25,236 bases of DNA from CAYNWK01 sp964400875 (GTDB lineage: Bacteria > Chloroflexota > Anaerolineae > Anaerolineales > UBA4823), in NCBI GenBank assembly GCA_964400875.1, contig CAYNWK010000059.1:1-25236 (forward strand), read 5' to 3'. The notes beneath the pieces are model-generated. The model was not told the DNA's origin and did not search any database. It saw nothing but the letters and a program-made list of their open reading frames with translations. The number at the start of each line of letters is the position of its first letter. The first letter of the stretch is position 1. Positions 16,181-24,311 of the stretch are shown one piece after another. A program made the translations under genes and the position numbers.

Positions 16181-17439
16181 ATGATTTTCTTGGCTATCGC
16201 TGTTCGCTGTGTGGAACCGAATATGGGCCTACCGAGGTTACCTATACCTGCCCGCAAGATGGGGGTAACCTTAACGTCGTCATCGACTACGCAGCGATCA
16301 ATGCGGTGACTACGCCTGAGCTTATCTCGGCCTCGAAAGAGATGTCGATGTGGCGTTATCTGCCGCTCTTGCCGGTCTCCGATCCAGTCGGCTACGTCAC
16401 CCCGCTGCGGAGCGTCGGTCGTACACCCATGTATTCCTTGCCGACGTTGCGCACCAAGCTGGGATTGCGAAATCTGTGGATCAAAGATGAGAGCCGCAAC
16501 CCCACAGCCTCTTTTAAGGACCGGGCCAGCGCCGTCGTCGTGGCGCGCGCCCGCGATATCGAGGCGGAGGTGATCGTGACCGCCTCCACGGGCAACGCTG
16601 GCGCGGCGTTAGCCGGGATGTCCGCCGCAGTCGATCACCAGGCCGTTATCTTCGCCCCACGCAGCGCCCCGCCGGCCAAGGTAGCGCAGCTGCTGGTCTA
16701 TGGCGCTCGGGTTTTGCTGGTGGACGGTAATTACGACCAGGCCTTTGATTTATCGATCCAGGCCGCTGAAGAGTTCGGCTGGTACTGCCGCAACACCGGC
16801 TTTAATCCCTTTACCGCAGAAGGGAAAAAGACCGCTGCGCTGGAGATCTGGGAATTTTTGATTTATCGGGAAGCCTTCGAAGAGCCGGTAAACGTGTTTG
16901 TTTCCGTCGGCGATGGCAACATCATCTCCGGTTTGCACAAAGGCTTTAAGGATCTGTTAGAGCTGGGTTGGCTCGAGCACATGCCCCGCATTTTCGGGGT
17001 GCAGTCCGAAGGGTCGGCGGCGGTGGCGAATGCGTTTGCCGCCTACGTGAAGGCCGGGTCCACCGGCGTTCCGCAGATCGAGCCCGTGAAGGCGGATACC
17101 CTGGCCGACAGCATCTCTGTGGATTTGCCGCGTGACGGCGTGCGCGCTGTCTGGGCAGCCAGCCAGACCGGTGGGCGGTATCTAACAGTCTCGGACGAGG
17201 CCATCCTGGCGGCCATCGCCGAGCTCGGCAAAGTCGGCATCTTTGCGGAGCCGGCGGGCGCTACCTCCTACGCCGGTCTGTTGAAAGCGGTTGAAAACGG
17301 CTGGATCGAGCCGGACGACCCGGTGCTGGTGTTGAACACCGGCAGCGGGTTAAAGGATGTCAAGGCGGCGATGCAGGCAGTCCCTCCGGCGCCGGTGATC
17401 GAACCGACCCTGGAAGCCGTGCGTAAAGCCATTGTCTGA
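16177..17439 (+). CDS. threonine synthase-like PLP-dependent enzyme
   Basis: 420 residues, fold-type II PLP enzyme of the threonine synthase family. The N-terminus is a small zinc-ribbon-like element (Cys9, Cys12, Cys25; the fourth expected Cys position reads CPQD). The PLP lysine is Lys114 in NPTASFKDR, followed by ASTGNAG (136-142) and the phosphate loop region near SVGDGNI; the C-terminus has 'EPAGATSYAGL' and 'NTGSGLKD'. Threonine synthase converts phosphohomoserine to threonine. No threonine pathway genes are adjacent, and the gene is joined to the ABC operon by an ATGA overlap, so a catabolic lyase role is possible (the E. coli purine cluster uses the fold-type II lyase YgeX). Housekeeping threonine synthase remains an option. 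Confidence 0.82.
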   Translation: MNDFLGYRCSLCGTEYGPTEVTYTCPQDGGNLNVVIDYAAINAVTTPELISASKEMSMWRYLPLLPVSDPVGYVTPLRSVGRTPMYSLPTLRTKLGLRNLWIKDESRNPTASFKDRASAVVVARARDIEAEVIVTASTGNAGAALAGMSAAVDHQAVIFAPRSAPPAKVAQLLVYGARVLLVDGNYDQAFDLSIQAAEEFGWYCRNTGFNPFTAEGKKTAALEIWEFLIYREAFEEPVNVFVSVGDGNIISGLHKGFKDLLELGWLEHMPRIFGVQSEGSAAVANAFAAYVKAGSTGVPQIEPVKADTLADSISVDLPRDGVRAVWAASQTGGRYLTVSDEAILAAIAELGKVGIFAEPAGATSYAGLLKAVENGWIEPDDPVLVLNTGSGLKDVKAAMQAVPPAPVIEPTLEAVRKAIV

Positions 17440-17461
17440 TCGCCCAGGATCGCCTGCTCTC

Positions 17462-18400
17462 ATGTCTGAACCGCTTTACACTATAACGGTACCAGTCTTT
17501 AATGAGCTCGAATCCCTTCCCAAGCTCTACCAGCGGATGAAGGATACGATGGATTCCACCGGAAAGACCTGGGAATTGGTGCTGGTTGACGATGGCTCCA
17601 CGGATGGCTCCACGCAGCTGATCCAGGAGCTCGCCAGGGAGGATGCAAGGGTAAGGCCCGTGATCTTCGCGCGCAATTTCGGACACCAGATCGCCATTAC
17701 CGCTGGATTGGATTACAGCCGCGGCCAGGCCGTGGTGGTGATCGACGCCGATTTGCAAGACCCGCCGGAGGTGATCCTTGATCTGATCGATAAATGGCAT
17801 CAGGGCTACGAAGTGGTTTACGCCGTTCGCGCTGAACGAGTCGGTGAATCCTGGTTCAAACGGATGACCGCATCGGTGTTTTACCGGCTGATCTACCGCA
17901 TCACCGACGTAGATATCCCCCTTGACGCCGGAGATTTCCGCTTGTTGGACCGTCAGGTCGTCAATGTGCTGAATAAAATGCGTGAGCGACATCGCTTCCC
18001 ACGCGGTATGTCCGCCTGGGTGGGCTTCAGCCAGATTGGGGTGCCTTACCGCCGTGAGGCTCGCTTCGCAGGTGAGACCAAGTACCCCTTCAGCAAAATG
18101 TTCCGATTGGCGCTCAACGCCATCACCAGTTTTTCGTTCTTCCCACTGCAGCTGGCCACCTATTTGGGCTTCATTTCAGCGGGGTTGAGCATCCTGGCGA
18201 TCCCGATCGTTGTGTTTTTGCGCCTGTACCGAAATCTGGCGCTGACCGGTCAGGCTACTACGTTAATTGCAGTGTTGTTTTTGGGGGGTGTACAGCTAAT
18301 TTCCTTAGGTATCCTGGGCGAGTATATCGGACGCCTTTACGACGAAGCCAAAGGACGCCCTTTGTATATCGTTCGCAAGGGGCCGGATGAATTTGAATAA
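17462..18400 (+). CDS. family 2 glycosyltransferase (GtrB/ArnC/DPM synthase-like)
   Basis: 312 residues from ATG 17462. The N-terminal GT-A domain shows ELVLVDDGSTDGS (DDGSTD at 43-48), RNFGHQIAIT, and the metal-binding VIDADLQDPPE (93-103). Two hydrophobic hairpin segments (about 232-253 and 266-287) and 'GEYIGRLYDEAKGRPLYIV' at the end are typical of polyprenyl-phosphate glycosyltransferases such as GtrB or ArnC, which load a sugar from a nucleotide donor onto undecaprenyl phosphate at the inner membrane. An upstream TTG (17432) overlapping the previous stop would add ten residues. Nothing links it functionally to purine use; it ends this transcription unit, followed by a terminator. Confidence 0.88.
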   Translation: MSEPLYTITVPVFNELESLPKLYQRMKDTMDSTGKTWELVLVDDGSTDGSTQLIQELAREDARVRPVIFARNFGHQIAITAGLDYSRGQAVVVIDADLQDPPEVILDLIDKWHQGYEVVYAVRAERVGESWFKRMTASVFYRLIYRITDVDIPLDAGDFRLLDRQVVNVLNKMRERHRFPRGMSAWVGFSQIGVPYRREARFAGETKYPFSKMFRLALNAITSFSFFPLQLATYLGFISAGLSILAIPIVVFLRLYRNLALTGQATTLIAVLFLGGVQLISLGILGEYIGRLYDEAKGRPLYIVRKGPDEFE

Positions 18401-18433
18401 TAAGAAGAGGACTAACGCACTCGAAGGGAAGAC

Positions 18434-18480
18434 AAGGGTTGATTGGGCGGCTCAGCCCGCCCAATCAACCCTTCTTTCTC
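18434..18480 (+). terminator. strong Rho-independent terminator
   Basis: A perfect 17-bp inverted repeat (left arm 18434-18450, loop CTCAGC, right arm 18457-18473; GC-rich near the loop) is followed by a pyrimidine tract CTTTCTC. It lies 33 bases after the glycosyltransferase stop and should end the long unit that begins upstream. On the opposite strand the flank is CTTGTC, so some bidirectional function is possible. Confidence 0.85.
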
Positions 18481-18481
18481 G

Positions 18482-18539
18482 AAGATCTGCGTAATTCCTA
18501 AAAATGTAAGCTACCTTAGCAGAGACCGTCTGCGATCTT
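18482..18539 (+). other. leader with competing short inverted repeats before the second PLP gene
   Basis: TCTGC (18486-18490) can pair with GCAGA (18519-18523), and that same GCAGA can pair with TCTGC (18529-18533); AAGATC (18482-18487) also matches GATCTT (18534-18539). These exclusive pairings resemble a small attenuator or regulatory leader, but the arms are only 5-6 bp. Confidence 0.25.
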
Positions 18540-18565
18540 GATTTCTTAAGGAGACTTGAATTTCT

Positions 18566-20032
18566 ATGAAGATTGATCTCACCAAACAGCCAGAACGACG
18601 CCGGCAAGCGATCCGACGGGTACGCGAACGGAATATCATTATCCCCACCTTTGCCCAGATGAAAAACCCCAGCTTGATCCCGGCTGAAATTAAGCAGCAG
18701 CTGCACCAGATCGGACTTTGGGATGTCACCCCTCGCAATCTTTTCCGCATCACCTGGAAGAACGAGCCCAAGGGTGAGGGCGGAGGCTTTCAAGGGGTTA
18801 ATACGCTCGAATTCCCCTCCAGCCTGACGGGCATTAAAGCGCGCATCATTGCGCTGGTCGGCAAGTGGTTCCCCACCGGGGCACATAAAGTCGGCGCCGC
18901 CTTTGGATGTCTGGTGCCGCGGTTGGTCACCGGAGAATTCGATCCGTCCACGCAGAAAGCGGTCTGGCCTTCTACCGGCAATTACTGTCGTGGGGGCGCT
19001 TACGACTCCGCGTTGCTGGGCTGTGAGTCCATTGCCATACTTCCCGAGGGAATGAGTCAGGAACGTTTTGAATGGCTGTCCAAGATCGCTGGGGAGGTGA
19101 TCAAGACTCCAGGAAGCGAATCAAACGTAAAGGAGATCTTCGATAAGTGCTGGGAGCTGCGCGCCTCGGGAGAAGATCTGGTGATCTTCAACCAGTTTGA
19201 GGAGTTCGGCAATTATCTGTGGCATTACGAAGTCACCGGGCACGCCATGGAAGAAGTCCTGGAAGGTGCGATGGGGCCGCGCGATGAGTATCGCGGCGTG
19301 GTCCTGGCTACTGGTTCTGCCGGAACGATCGCTTGCGGTGATTACCTCAAGCAGGTGTTCCCTGGCAGCAAGATCGTCGCTACAGAGGCCTGGCAGTGCC
19401 CAACCTTGCTTGAGAACGGCTTCGGCGCGCACCGCATCGAGGGCATTGGGGATAAGCACGTGCCCTGGATTCACAATGTGAAAAACACCGATATGATTTT
19501 GGCTATCGACGATGCTGCCGTGGTCAACCTGGCCCGCTTGTTCAACGAACCCTCCGGCAAAGCCTACATGGTCTCGCGCGGCGTCCCTGAAGAGCTGGTC
19601 ATGCAGCTGGACTTGCTCGGGTTCTCAGGGATTTCCAACCTGATTTCTTCGATCCAGTTTGCCAAGTACTACGAGCTGGACGAGAATGACATCGTCCTGA
19701 CCGTGCTGACCGACTCGATGGAGCTCTACGGCAGCCGGCTGGAGGAGATGCATGCCGAGTACGGCGAATACCGCGATCTGGATGCTGCCGCGCACTTCGC
19801 CCGCTATCTGGAAGGGATTACCACGGACCACTTGCTCGAACTCAGCTATCCGGATCGCCGGCGAGTGCACAACCTCAAGTACTTCACCTGGGTCGAACAG
19901 CAGGGTCGTACTTATCAGGAGATTGTCGATCAATGGTACGATCGGGATTACTGGAACGGTGTTCAGGAGCAGGTTCCCGAGATCGACGCGCTGATCGAAG
20001 AATTTAACCATGACGTGGGTTTAGCCGCCTGA
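18566..20032 (+). CDS. fold-type II PLP-dependent enzyme (TrpB/cysteine synthase-like), unknown substrate
   Basis: 488 residues, longer than a typical O-acetylserine sulfhydrylase (about 310) or TrpB (about 400). Catalytic Lys108 sits in WFPTGAHKVGAAF, like the TGSHK of TrpB. Asparagine loop: WPSTGNYCRGGAYDS (134-148). Phosphate loop: ATGSAGTIACGDY (248-260). About 100 N-terminal residues precede the lysine and the C-terminal part (about 390-488) is rich in Glu, Asp and Tyr. It is not a recognised TrpB or CysK and I cannot name the reaction; a beta-eliminating or beta-replacing lyase is the best class-level guess. AAGGAG at 18548-18553 precedes ATG 18566. It begins a new unit after the terminator, leading to the hydantoinase gene, so it might process a ring-opened amino acid. 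Confidence 0.75.
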   Translation: MKIDLTKQPERRRQAIRRVRERNIIIPTFAQMKNPSLIPAEIKQQLHQIGLWDVTPRNLFRITWKNEPKGEGGGFQGVNTLEFPSSLTGIKARIIALVGKWFPTGAHKVGAAFGCLVPRLVTGEFDPSTQKAVWPSTGNYCRGGAYDSALLGCESIAILPEGMSQERFEWLSKIAGEVIKTPGSESNVKEIFDKCWELRASGEDLVIFNQFEEFGNYLWHYEVTGHAMEEVLEGAMGPRDEYRGVVLATGSAGTIACGDYLKQVFPGSKIVATEAWQCPTLLENGFGAHRIEGIGDKHVPWIHNVKNTDMILAIDDAAVVNLARLFNEPSGKAYMVSRGVPEELVMQLDLLGFSGISNLISSIQFAKYYELDENDIVLTVLTDSMELYGSRLEEMHAEYGEYRDLDAAAHFARYLEGITTDHLLELSYPDRRRVHNLKYFTWVEQQGRTYQEIVDQWYDRDYWNGVQEQVPEIDALIEEFNHDVGLAA

Positions 20033-20043
20033 TTTCGTCGTAC

Positions 20044-20087
20044 TCCGGCGCTGCTCCCCACTCCAGTGAAAAGGGAGCAGCGCCGGA
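20044..20087 (+). other. 15-bp stem-loop between PLP enzyme and unknown gene
   Basis: TCCGGCGCTGCTCCC (20044-20058) pairs perfectly with 20073-20087; the 14-base loop holds a smaller CACT/AGTG pair. No T-run follows on either strand, so it is a poor intrinsic terminator and may be a processing or stability element. It ends 12 bases before the next ATG, which lacks its own ribosome site. Confidence 0.55.
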
Positions 20088-20099
20088 CCTTGAAAAACC

Positions 20100-20678
20100 A
20101 TGACCGTCTCCCCAAACGACCTCATCCTTGTGGCAGCGCTCAAGGCCCCGCGGGACCTGGAGATCGCCCGGGTGCTTGGCTGGTATCGCATCCCGCTGCG
20201 AACCGCGCCGAAGGTCATCGCCGTAGACTACTTAGCGTTCTACCAGACAGCTGCATTTGGTGAGGAGAAATGGCGCATCCAATACGTCGCTCCGGTGCGG
20301 GGTCACGAATTGACCACCCGGGGCGAGCTGCTGCATGAGCAGGCGGATGATCCGCGCGCTCAGGAAGAGTACTTCAAGATCCAACTGGGCCCTCTGGAAA
20401 AGCTGCCGCAGCCGATCCTGGCTCCATCCTGGCGCCGCATCACCTTCTTCTACACCACCGGCGAATACTTGCTCCACGCCGAGACCGTCAACCAGCTGGT
20501 GGTTGAATCCGAAGAAAGGCAGGTTTTGTGGCGCGCTTTGCGGGAGCGCGCCAGCCGGACGGGCAACTATGCCGCCGCGGATGACCTGGATATCGACCTC
20601 GACCCGCAAATTTTAAGCGCATTATTGGGCATTAGAGAGCTGGAGGAAAGCTATGAGCCAGACGGCTCTGAAGAATGA
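20100..20678 (+). CDS. conserved hypothetical protein, 192 residues
   Basis: I do not recognise the function. The protein is soluble, with no signal or membrane segment. Conserved-looking elements are GWYRIP (27-32), LAFYQTAAFGEEKWRIQYV (45-63), KIQLGPLEKLP (93-103), WRRITFFYTT (111-120) and an acidic C-terminus after residue 158. From memory, a similar 'WYRIP...LAFYQT..FG' domain occurs in Chloroflexota and related bacteria, sometimes joined to a DUF559-like nuclease region; I cannot verify that here. The ATG at 20100 has no Shine-Dalgarno, and a GC-rich hairpin lies just upstream. The 3' end overlaps the hydantoinase start by 26 bases, which suggests translational coupling rather than a functional link proven by sequence. 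Confidence 0.7.
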   Translation: MTVSPNDLILVAALKAPRDLEIARVLGWYRIPLRTAPKVIAVDYLAFYQTAAFGEEKWRIQYVAPVRGHELTTRGELLHEQADDPRAQEEYFKIQLGPLEKLPQPILAPSWRRITFFYTTGEYLLHAETVNQLVVESEERQVLWRALRERASRTGNYAAADDLDIDLDPQILSALLGIRELEESYEPDGSEE

Positions 20679-22104
20679 GTCCTCCCGGAAAATCCTGTTC
20701 AAATCCGGCACGATCATAACCGCAGCTGAGACTTTCAATGGCGATATCCTGATCGAGGGGGAAAAGATCGCCGCGATTGGGGCGGGACTAGACGTTCCGG
20801 GTGCTCAAGTAGTGGAGGTTCACGGGAAAATCCTGATGCCCGGTGGGATCGATCCACACGTGCACCTGGCTTTGCCGATGTTCGACACCATCTCATCCGA
20901 TGATCACTATACCGGAGGCAAGGCGGCCGCTTTCGGCGGAACCACCACACTGTTGGACTTCATCCCACAGGATTTCCCCACATTGAGGGAAGCGGTAGAA
21001 GCCTGGCACGCTAAGGCGGATGACCTCGCTTCGGTAGATTTCGGCTTTCACATGAACATCACCCGCTTCGATCGGCAGGTCGCGGCCGAGATCCCGGAGT
21101 TAATCGAGCAGGGCATCACCACTTTGAAGGTGTTCACAGCCTACAATGGGCGTTTGCGCTTGAGCGACGGCGAGATCTTCCAGGTTATGCGCATAGCCAA
21201 AGATAACGGCATGCTGACCATGCTGCATGCCGAGAATGGGGATGTGATCGAGGTCCTGGTTGCCGAAGCGCTGGCGCAGGGTCACACCGAGCCTATATGG
21301 CATGCCCACACGCGGCCTGCCGAGGGGGCTGTTGAAGCGGTCTTGCGCGCTTCGGCATTGGCCGCGCAGGCTGGCGCGCCGCTGTACATCGTCCACTTGA
21401 ATACTGCCGGCGGCGCAGACCAGGTGCAGTATGCCCGTCAGCATGGCTGGCCAGTGATGGGCGAGACCTGCCCGCCTTACCTTTTCTTCACCGAGGATCA
21501 CTTGCGCCGGCCTGACGGCGCCAAGTGGATCTGCTCGCCGCCGATGCGAACCTCGATAGACAACGCCAGGCTTTGGGATCGTCTCGCGGACGGTACGATC
21601 CAGACAGTAGGCACCGATCATTGCCCGTTCTTCTTCAATGGCGCTCAACCCGTCGATTACGAAGGGAGTCCGATCGCCATCCCAGGCAAGGAGCTGGGTG
21701 CGGCGGATTTCACCAAGATCCCCAACGGTTTGCCCGGCGTGGGAGACCGCCTACCTATCCTGTGGACCTACGGCGTGCGCGCCGGGCGGATCACCCCGAA
21801 TCAGTTTGTCGCTCTAACCAGCACCAATCCGGCGAAAATCTTCGGGCTTTATCCTCGCAAAGGCGCTTTACTGCCCGGATCGGACGCCGACATCGTCGTC
21901 TGGGACCCCGAGCGGGAGCTGACCTACGGCCTAGCCCACGCCCACCATCGCACCGACTACAATTTATACGAAGGTTGGGAGCTGGTTGGTTTTCCAGAAC
22001 AGGTCTATCTGCGCAGTCAATTGATCGTAGATGGTGAAAACTGGTTAGGGAAAGCCGGTCAGGGAAAATTCCTACCTTGCCAGCCGGACGCGCCTTTGAT
22101 TTAA
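20653..22104 (+). CDS. hydA: dihydropyrimidinase / hydantoinase (cyclic amidohydrolase)
   Basis: 483 residues, normal for D-hydantoinase/dihydropyrimidinase. All metal ligands are in place: IDPHVH (His69, His71), the carboxylated lysine in TTLKVFTAY (Lys159), LHAENG (His192), VHLN (His248) and GTDHCPF (Asp322). The enzyme opens dihydrouracil, hydantoin or related cyclic amides to N-carbamoyl amino acids, using two Zn ions in the cytosol. Strong ribosome site GGAGGAAAG at 20641-20649, inside the preceding gene. In the E. coli anaerobic purine cluster the homologous hyuA sits with ygeW and yqeA, which are also here. Allantoinase is less likely given 'TSSDDH..GG'-type and 'HAENGD' features typical of dihydropyrimidinases. 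The exact ring substrate is open. Confidence 0.92.
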   Translation: MSQTALKNESSRKILFKSGTIITAAETFNGDILIEGEKIAAIGAGLDVPGAQVVEVHGKILMPGGIDPHVHLALPMFDTISSDDHYTGGKAAAFGGTTTLLDFIPQDFPTLREAVEAWHAKADDLASVDFGFHMNITRFDRQVAAEIPELIEQGITTLKVFTAYNGRLRLSDGEIFQVMRIAKDNGMLTMLHAENGDVIEVLVAEALAQGHTEPIWHAHTRPAEGAVEAVLRASALAAQAGAPLYIVHLNTAGGADQVQYARQHGWPVMGETCPPYLFFTEDHLRRPDGAKWICSPPMRTSIDNARLWDRLADGTIQTVGTDHCPFFFNGAQPVDYEGSPIAIPGKELGAADFTKIPNGLPGVGDRLPILWTYGVRAGRITPNQFVALTSTNPAKIFGLYPRKGALLPGSDADIVVWDPERELTYGLAHAHHRTDYNLYEGWELVGFPEQVYLRSQLIVDGENWLGKAGQGKFLPCQPDAPLI

Positions 22105-22115
22105 GCTTGATACGT

Positions 22116-22121
22116 TATAAC
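22116..22121 (+). promoter_or_regulatory. possible -10 box for the membrane-subunit operon
   Basis: TATAAC is a 5/6 match to the -10 consensus in the 48-base gap before the membrane gene at 22153; TTGATT at 22096-22101 is a -35-like element but only 14 bases away, shorter than ideal. A change in gene theme at this point makes a promoter plausible; sequence support is weak. Confidence 0.3.
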
Positions 22122-22152
22122 TTTACCTTTCCCCACATAGCATTAAACCTGT

Positions 22153-23712
22153 ATGCTAATTCTTTTCCCGGTAATGCTTCTCCTGCTGTCTGCTCTAGCG
22201 ATGGTGGTGATTCGCTTGTTCAGGCCGGATTTTGTTTACCATTGGCTGATCGCGCTCGCCGGCGCTTTGCTAGCCTGGCCGATCATGTTGGTGGGCGGTT
22301 TGAACCTGCCGCTTTCGATTCCTCTCATTACCTGGCGGCCCACTTCGCTATTTCCGGCGTCGCCGATGCTGCTCGTCGATCGGCTGTCCTGGCCGTACGC
22401 GGTGGCCCTGGCGACTCTGGTCCTGGCGGCGATCCTCACTGATGTAGTGCGGGCAGCTGAGGCCGACTGGAGCGCTTGGGGAGGGGATTTAGCGCTGGCA
22501 GCTTTCGGTATCCTGGCGGCGCTGGCTGGTAATCCCCTCACCATGCTGCTTGGTTGGACGGTGATCGATTTCGGCGAATTCATTGTGATGATGAGCCAGA
22601 TAACCAGCAGTTCGGTGCGGGAACGAGTGGTCGTATCGTTTTCCGCCCGGGTAACGGGCAGTGGATTTTTACTGGCTGCAGTGCTCGTGGCGGCACTGAA
22701 CGGTGAGGCGCTGACCTTTACCGCGATACCCGCCCGGGCGAAGTTGTTTTTGATCCTGGCTGCCGGGTTGCGCCTGGGGGTAATCCCGCTCCATTTTCCT
22801 TTCCTGGGCGATATTTCGCTCAGGCGCAACTTGGGTACACTCGTGCGGCTGACACCTGCCGCCGCAAGCTTGGTACTCCTGGCGCGCACCGCCAGTGTTG
22901 GGGAAACCACAGCCTTCCAGCCGCTGGTGTTAGGACTGACCGCGCTGGTTGCGCTTTTCAGCAGCGGCGCTTGGGTCCTGGCTGGGGATGAGCTGGAAGG
23001 ACGACCAGCATGGATTCTTGCAGGCGCTTCGTTAGCCGTAGCCGCAGCAGTCAGAGGGCAGCCGACGGCCAGTCTCGCCTGGGGGATAGCATTACTTCTA
23101 TCTGGAGGTGTCCTTTTCCTGACTTCAATCCGCGACCCCCGGTTGATCTGGCTGACGTTATTAGGTCTTTTAGGCATCTCTGCCTTACCCTATTCACCCA
23201 CCTGGAACGGCGCGCGACTCTACGATCCGCCATTTAACATTTACCTGATCTTCTTCTTGATCGCTCAGGTGTTGTTGATCTTGGGTTTCATTCGCCATAC
23301 CTTGAACGGAGTCACACGCCTGGCTGGAATTGAGCGCTGGGTGTGGCTGATCTATCCCTTTGGCCTGACTGTGCTGCCGGTTTCCCACTTGCTTTTCGGC
23401 TTATGGACCAACCCGGGATCCGCTGACGCTCCTGCCGCTGGGTGGTGGGTGGGGATCGTTGTTGCTGCGCTCGCCGGATTTACGATCCTAGCCTACCGCA
23501 GGTGGAATCGTCTTCCCCCGCATGTGTTGGCCTTATTCAAATCGCTATTCTCATTCGGCTGGCTGTACCAGGCCTTGCGGGGGCTATATCGCCTGTTCGA
23601 CCGTTTTATCGATTTTCTGACGAACGTCCTTGAAGGAGAAGGGGGCTTGTTGTGGGCCGTATTGATTTTGCTCACGCTCCTTTCCGTGATCTGGCGCAGC
23701 GCAGGCAGTTGA
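22153..23712 (+). CDS. divergent complex I/Mrp-type antiporter-like membrane subunit (NuoL/M-like)
   Basis: 519 residues with about 14 hydrophobic segments. The middle contains LLGWTVIDFGEF (near the TM5 acidic position of proton-antiporter subunits) and AAGLRLGVIPLHFPFL, matching the 'TKSAQFPLHTW' broken-helix region, with Arg207 where the key lysine is expected and His214 kept. The C-terminal part (about 455-519) holds an amphipathic, aromatic-rich stretch (LFKSLFSFGWLYQALRG) and a last membrane helix. No ribosome site precedes ATG 22153, but a stop (22144-22146) lies just upstream in frame. Family assignment to the proton-conducting transporter group (PF00361-like) is by motif and by its neighbours; divergence is high. 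Role: ion or proton movement in a membrane-bound oxidoreductase complex. Confidence 0.68.
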   Translation: MLILFPVMLLLLSALAMVVIRLFRPDFVYHWLIALAGALLAWPIMLVGGLNLPLSIPLITWRPTSLFPASPMLLVDRLSWPYAVALATLVLAAILTDVVRAAEADWSAWGGDLALAAFGILAALAGNPLTMLLGWTVIDFGEFIVMMSQITSSSVRERVVVSFSARVTGSGFLLAAVLVAALNGEALTFTAIPARAKLFLILAAGLRLGVIPLHFPFLGDISLRRNLGTLVRLTPAAASLVLLARTASVGETTAFQPLVLGLTALVALFSSGAWVLAGDELEGRPAWILAGASLAVAAAVRGQPTASLAWGIALLLSGGVLFLTSIRDPRLIWLTLLGLLGISALPYSPTWNGARLYDPPFNIYLIFFLIAQVLLILGFIRHTLNGVTRLAGIERWVWLIYPFGLTVLPVSHLLFGLWTNPGSADAPAAGWWVGIVVAALAGFTILAYRRWNRLPPHVLALFKSLFSFGWLYQALRGLYRLFDRFIDFLTNVLEGEGGLLWAVLILLTLLSVIWRSAGS

Positions 23713-23714
23713 AC

Positions 23715-24311
23715 GTGAACTTCGAGCCGTTTGCCCTGCCCGCCGCCATCCTCGTGTCAATTACCGCGCTGCTCCTATTAATCAGCCGGGATTGGCGCTT
23801 GAGCGTTGGAGCCCTGGCCTTCCAGTATATCGGCTTGTTCGCGCTGGTCGCTTTGAGCTGGCCTGTTGAATCGGCCGTCGTCAAGCTGGTCACTGGATGG
23901 ATGTCCGGCGCGGTGCTGGGGATGGCCCTGGTGGGCTCTCCCGATGTACTCAAGCAGACAAAGCTGACCGGGAGATCGGGGCTCCTATTCCGGCTTACTA
24001 CAGGCCTGATCGTCACCATCGTCGTCTTCAGCCTGGCGCCTGAGCTGTTGGTTTGGGTGCCGCAAGTGCAGCTTGTCCAGGTTTACGGTAGTTTTGTCTT
24101 GATCGGAATGGGACTGTTGCACCTCGGACTGACCGATCAACCGCTGCGGGTTGCCCTTGGATTATTGACATTTCTAAGCGGTTTTGAGATCGTTTACGCT
24201 GCGGTGGAGAACTCAGCCTTGGTGACCGGTCTACTGGCCGTGATCAACTTGGGGCTGGCACTCGCCGGCGCTTACCTGTTGACGATCTCTACGCCGGAGG
24301 ATCGCGTTTGA
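23715..24311 (+). CDS. small polytopic membrane subunit, HyfE/NuoK-like by context
   Basis: 198 residues from GTG 23715, with six or seven hydrophobic segments. The start is uncertain: TTG 23709 overlaps the previous stop (TTGA), and GTG 23652 has the best purine-rich ribosome site (23633-23645) but would add a polar segment read out of the previous gene. Within the protein, 'LSVGALAFQYIGLFALVAL' and 'KLVTGWMSGAVLGMALV' are visible but match no family I can name with certainty. Size, hydrophobicity and position between two antiporter-like genes are similar to HyfE (hydrogenase-4 component E) or the NuoK/MnhC subunits. The stop overlaps the next start. Confidence 0.6.
   Translation: MNFEPFALPAAILVSITALLLLISRDWRLSVGALAFQYIGLFALVALSWPVESAVVKLVTGWMSGAVLGMALVGSPDVLKQTKLTGRSGLLFRLTTGLIVTIVVFSLAPELLVWVPQVQLVQVYGSFVLIGMGLLHLGLTDQPLRVALGLLTFLSGFEIVYAAVENSALVTGLLAVINLGLALAGAYLLTISTPEDRV

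Noticed and set aside
22236..23177. Minus-strand frame of 313 codons opposite the first antiporter-like gene
   Set aside because: Composition (Ser/Arg/Ala/Pro-rich) is typical of an antisense shadow; the + strand frame has clear membrane segments and family motifs.
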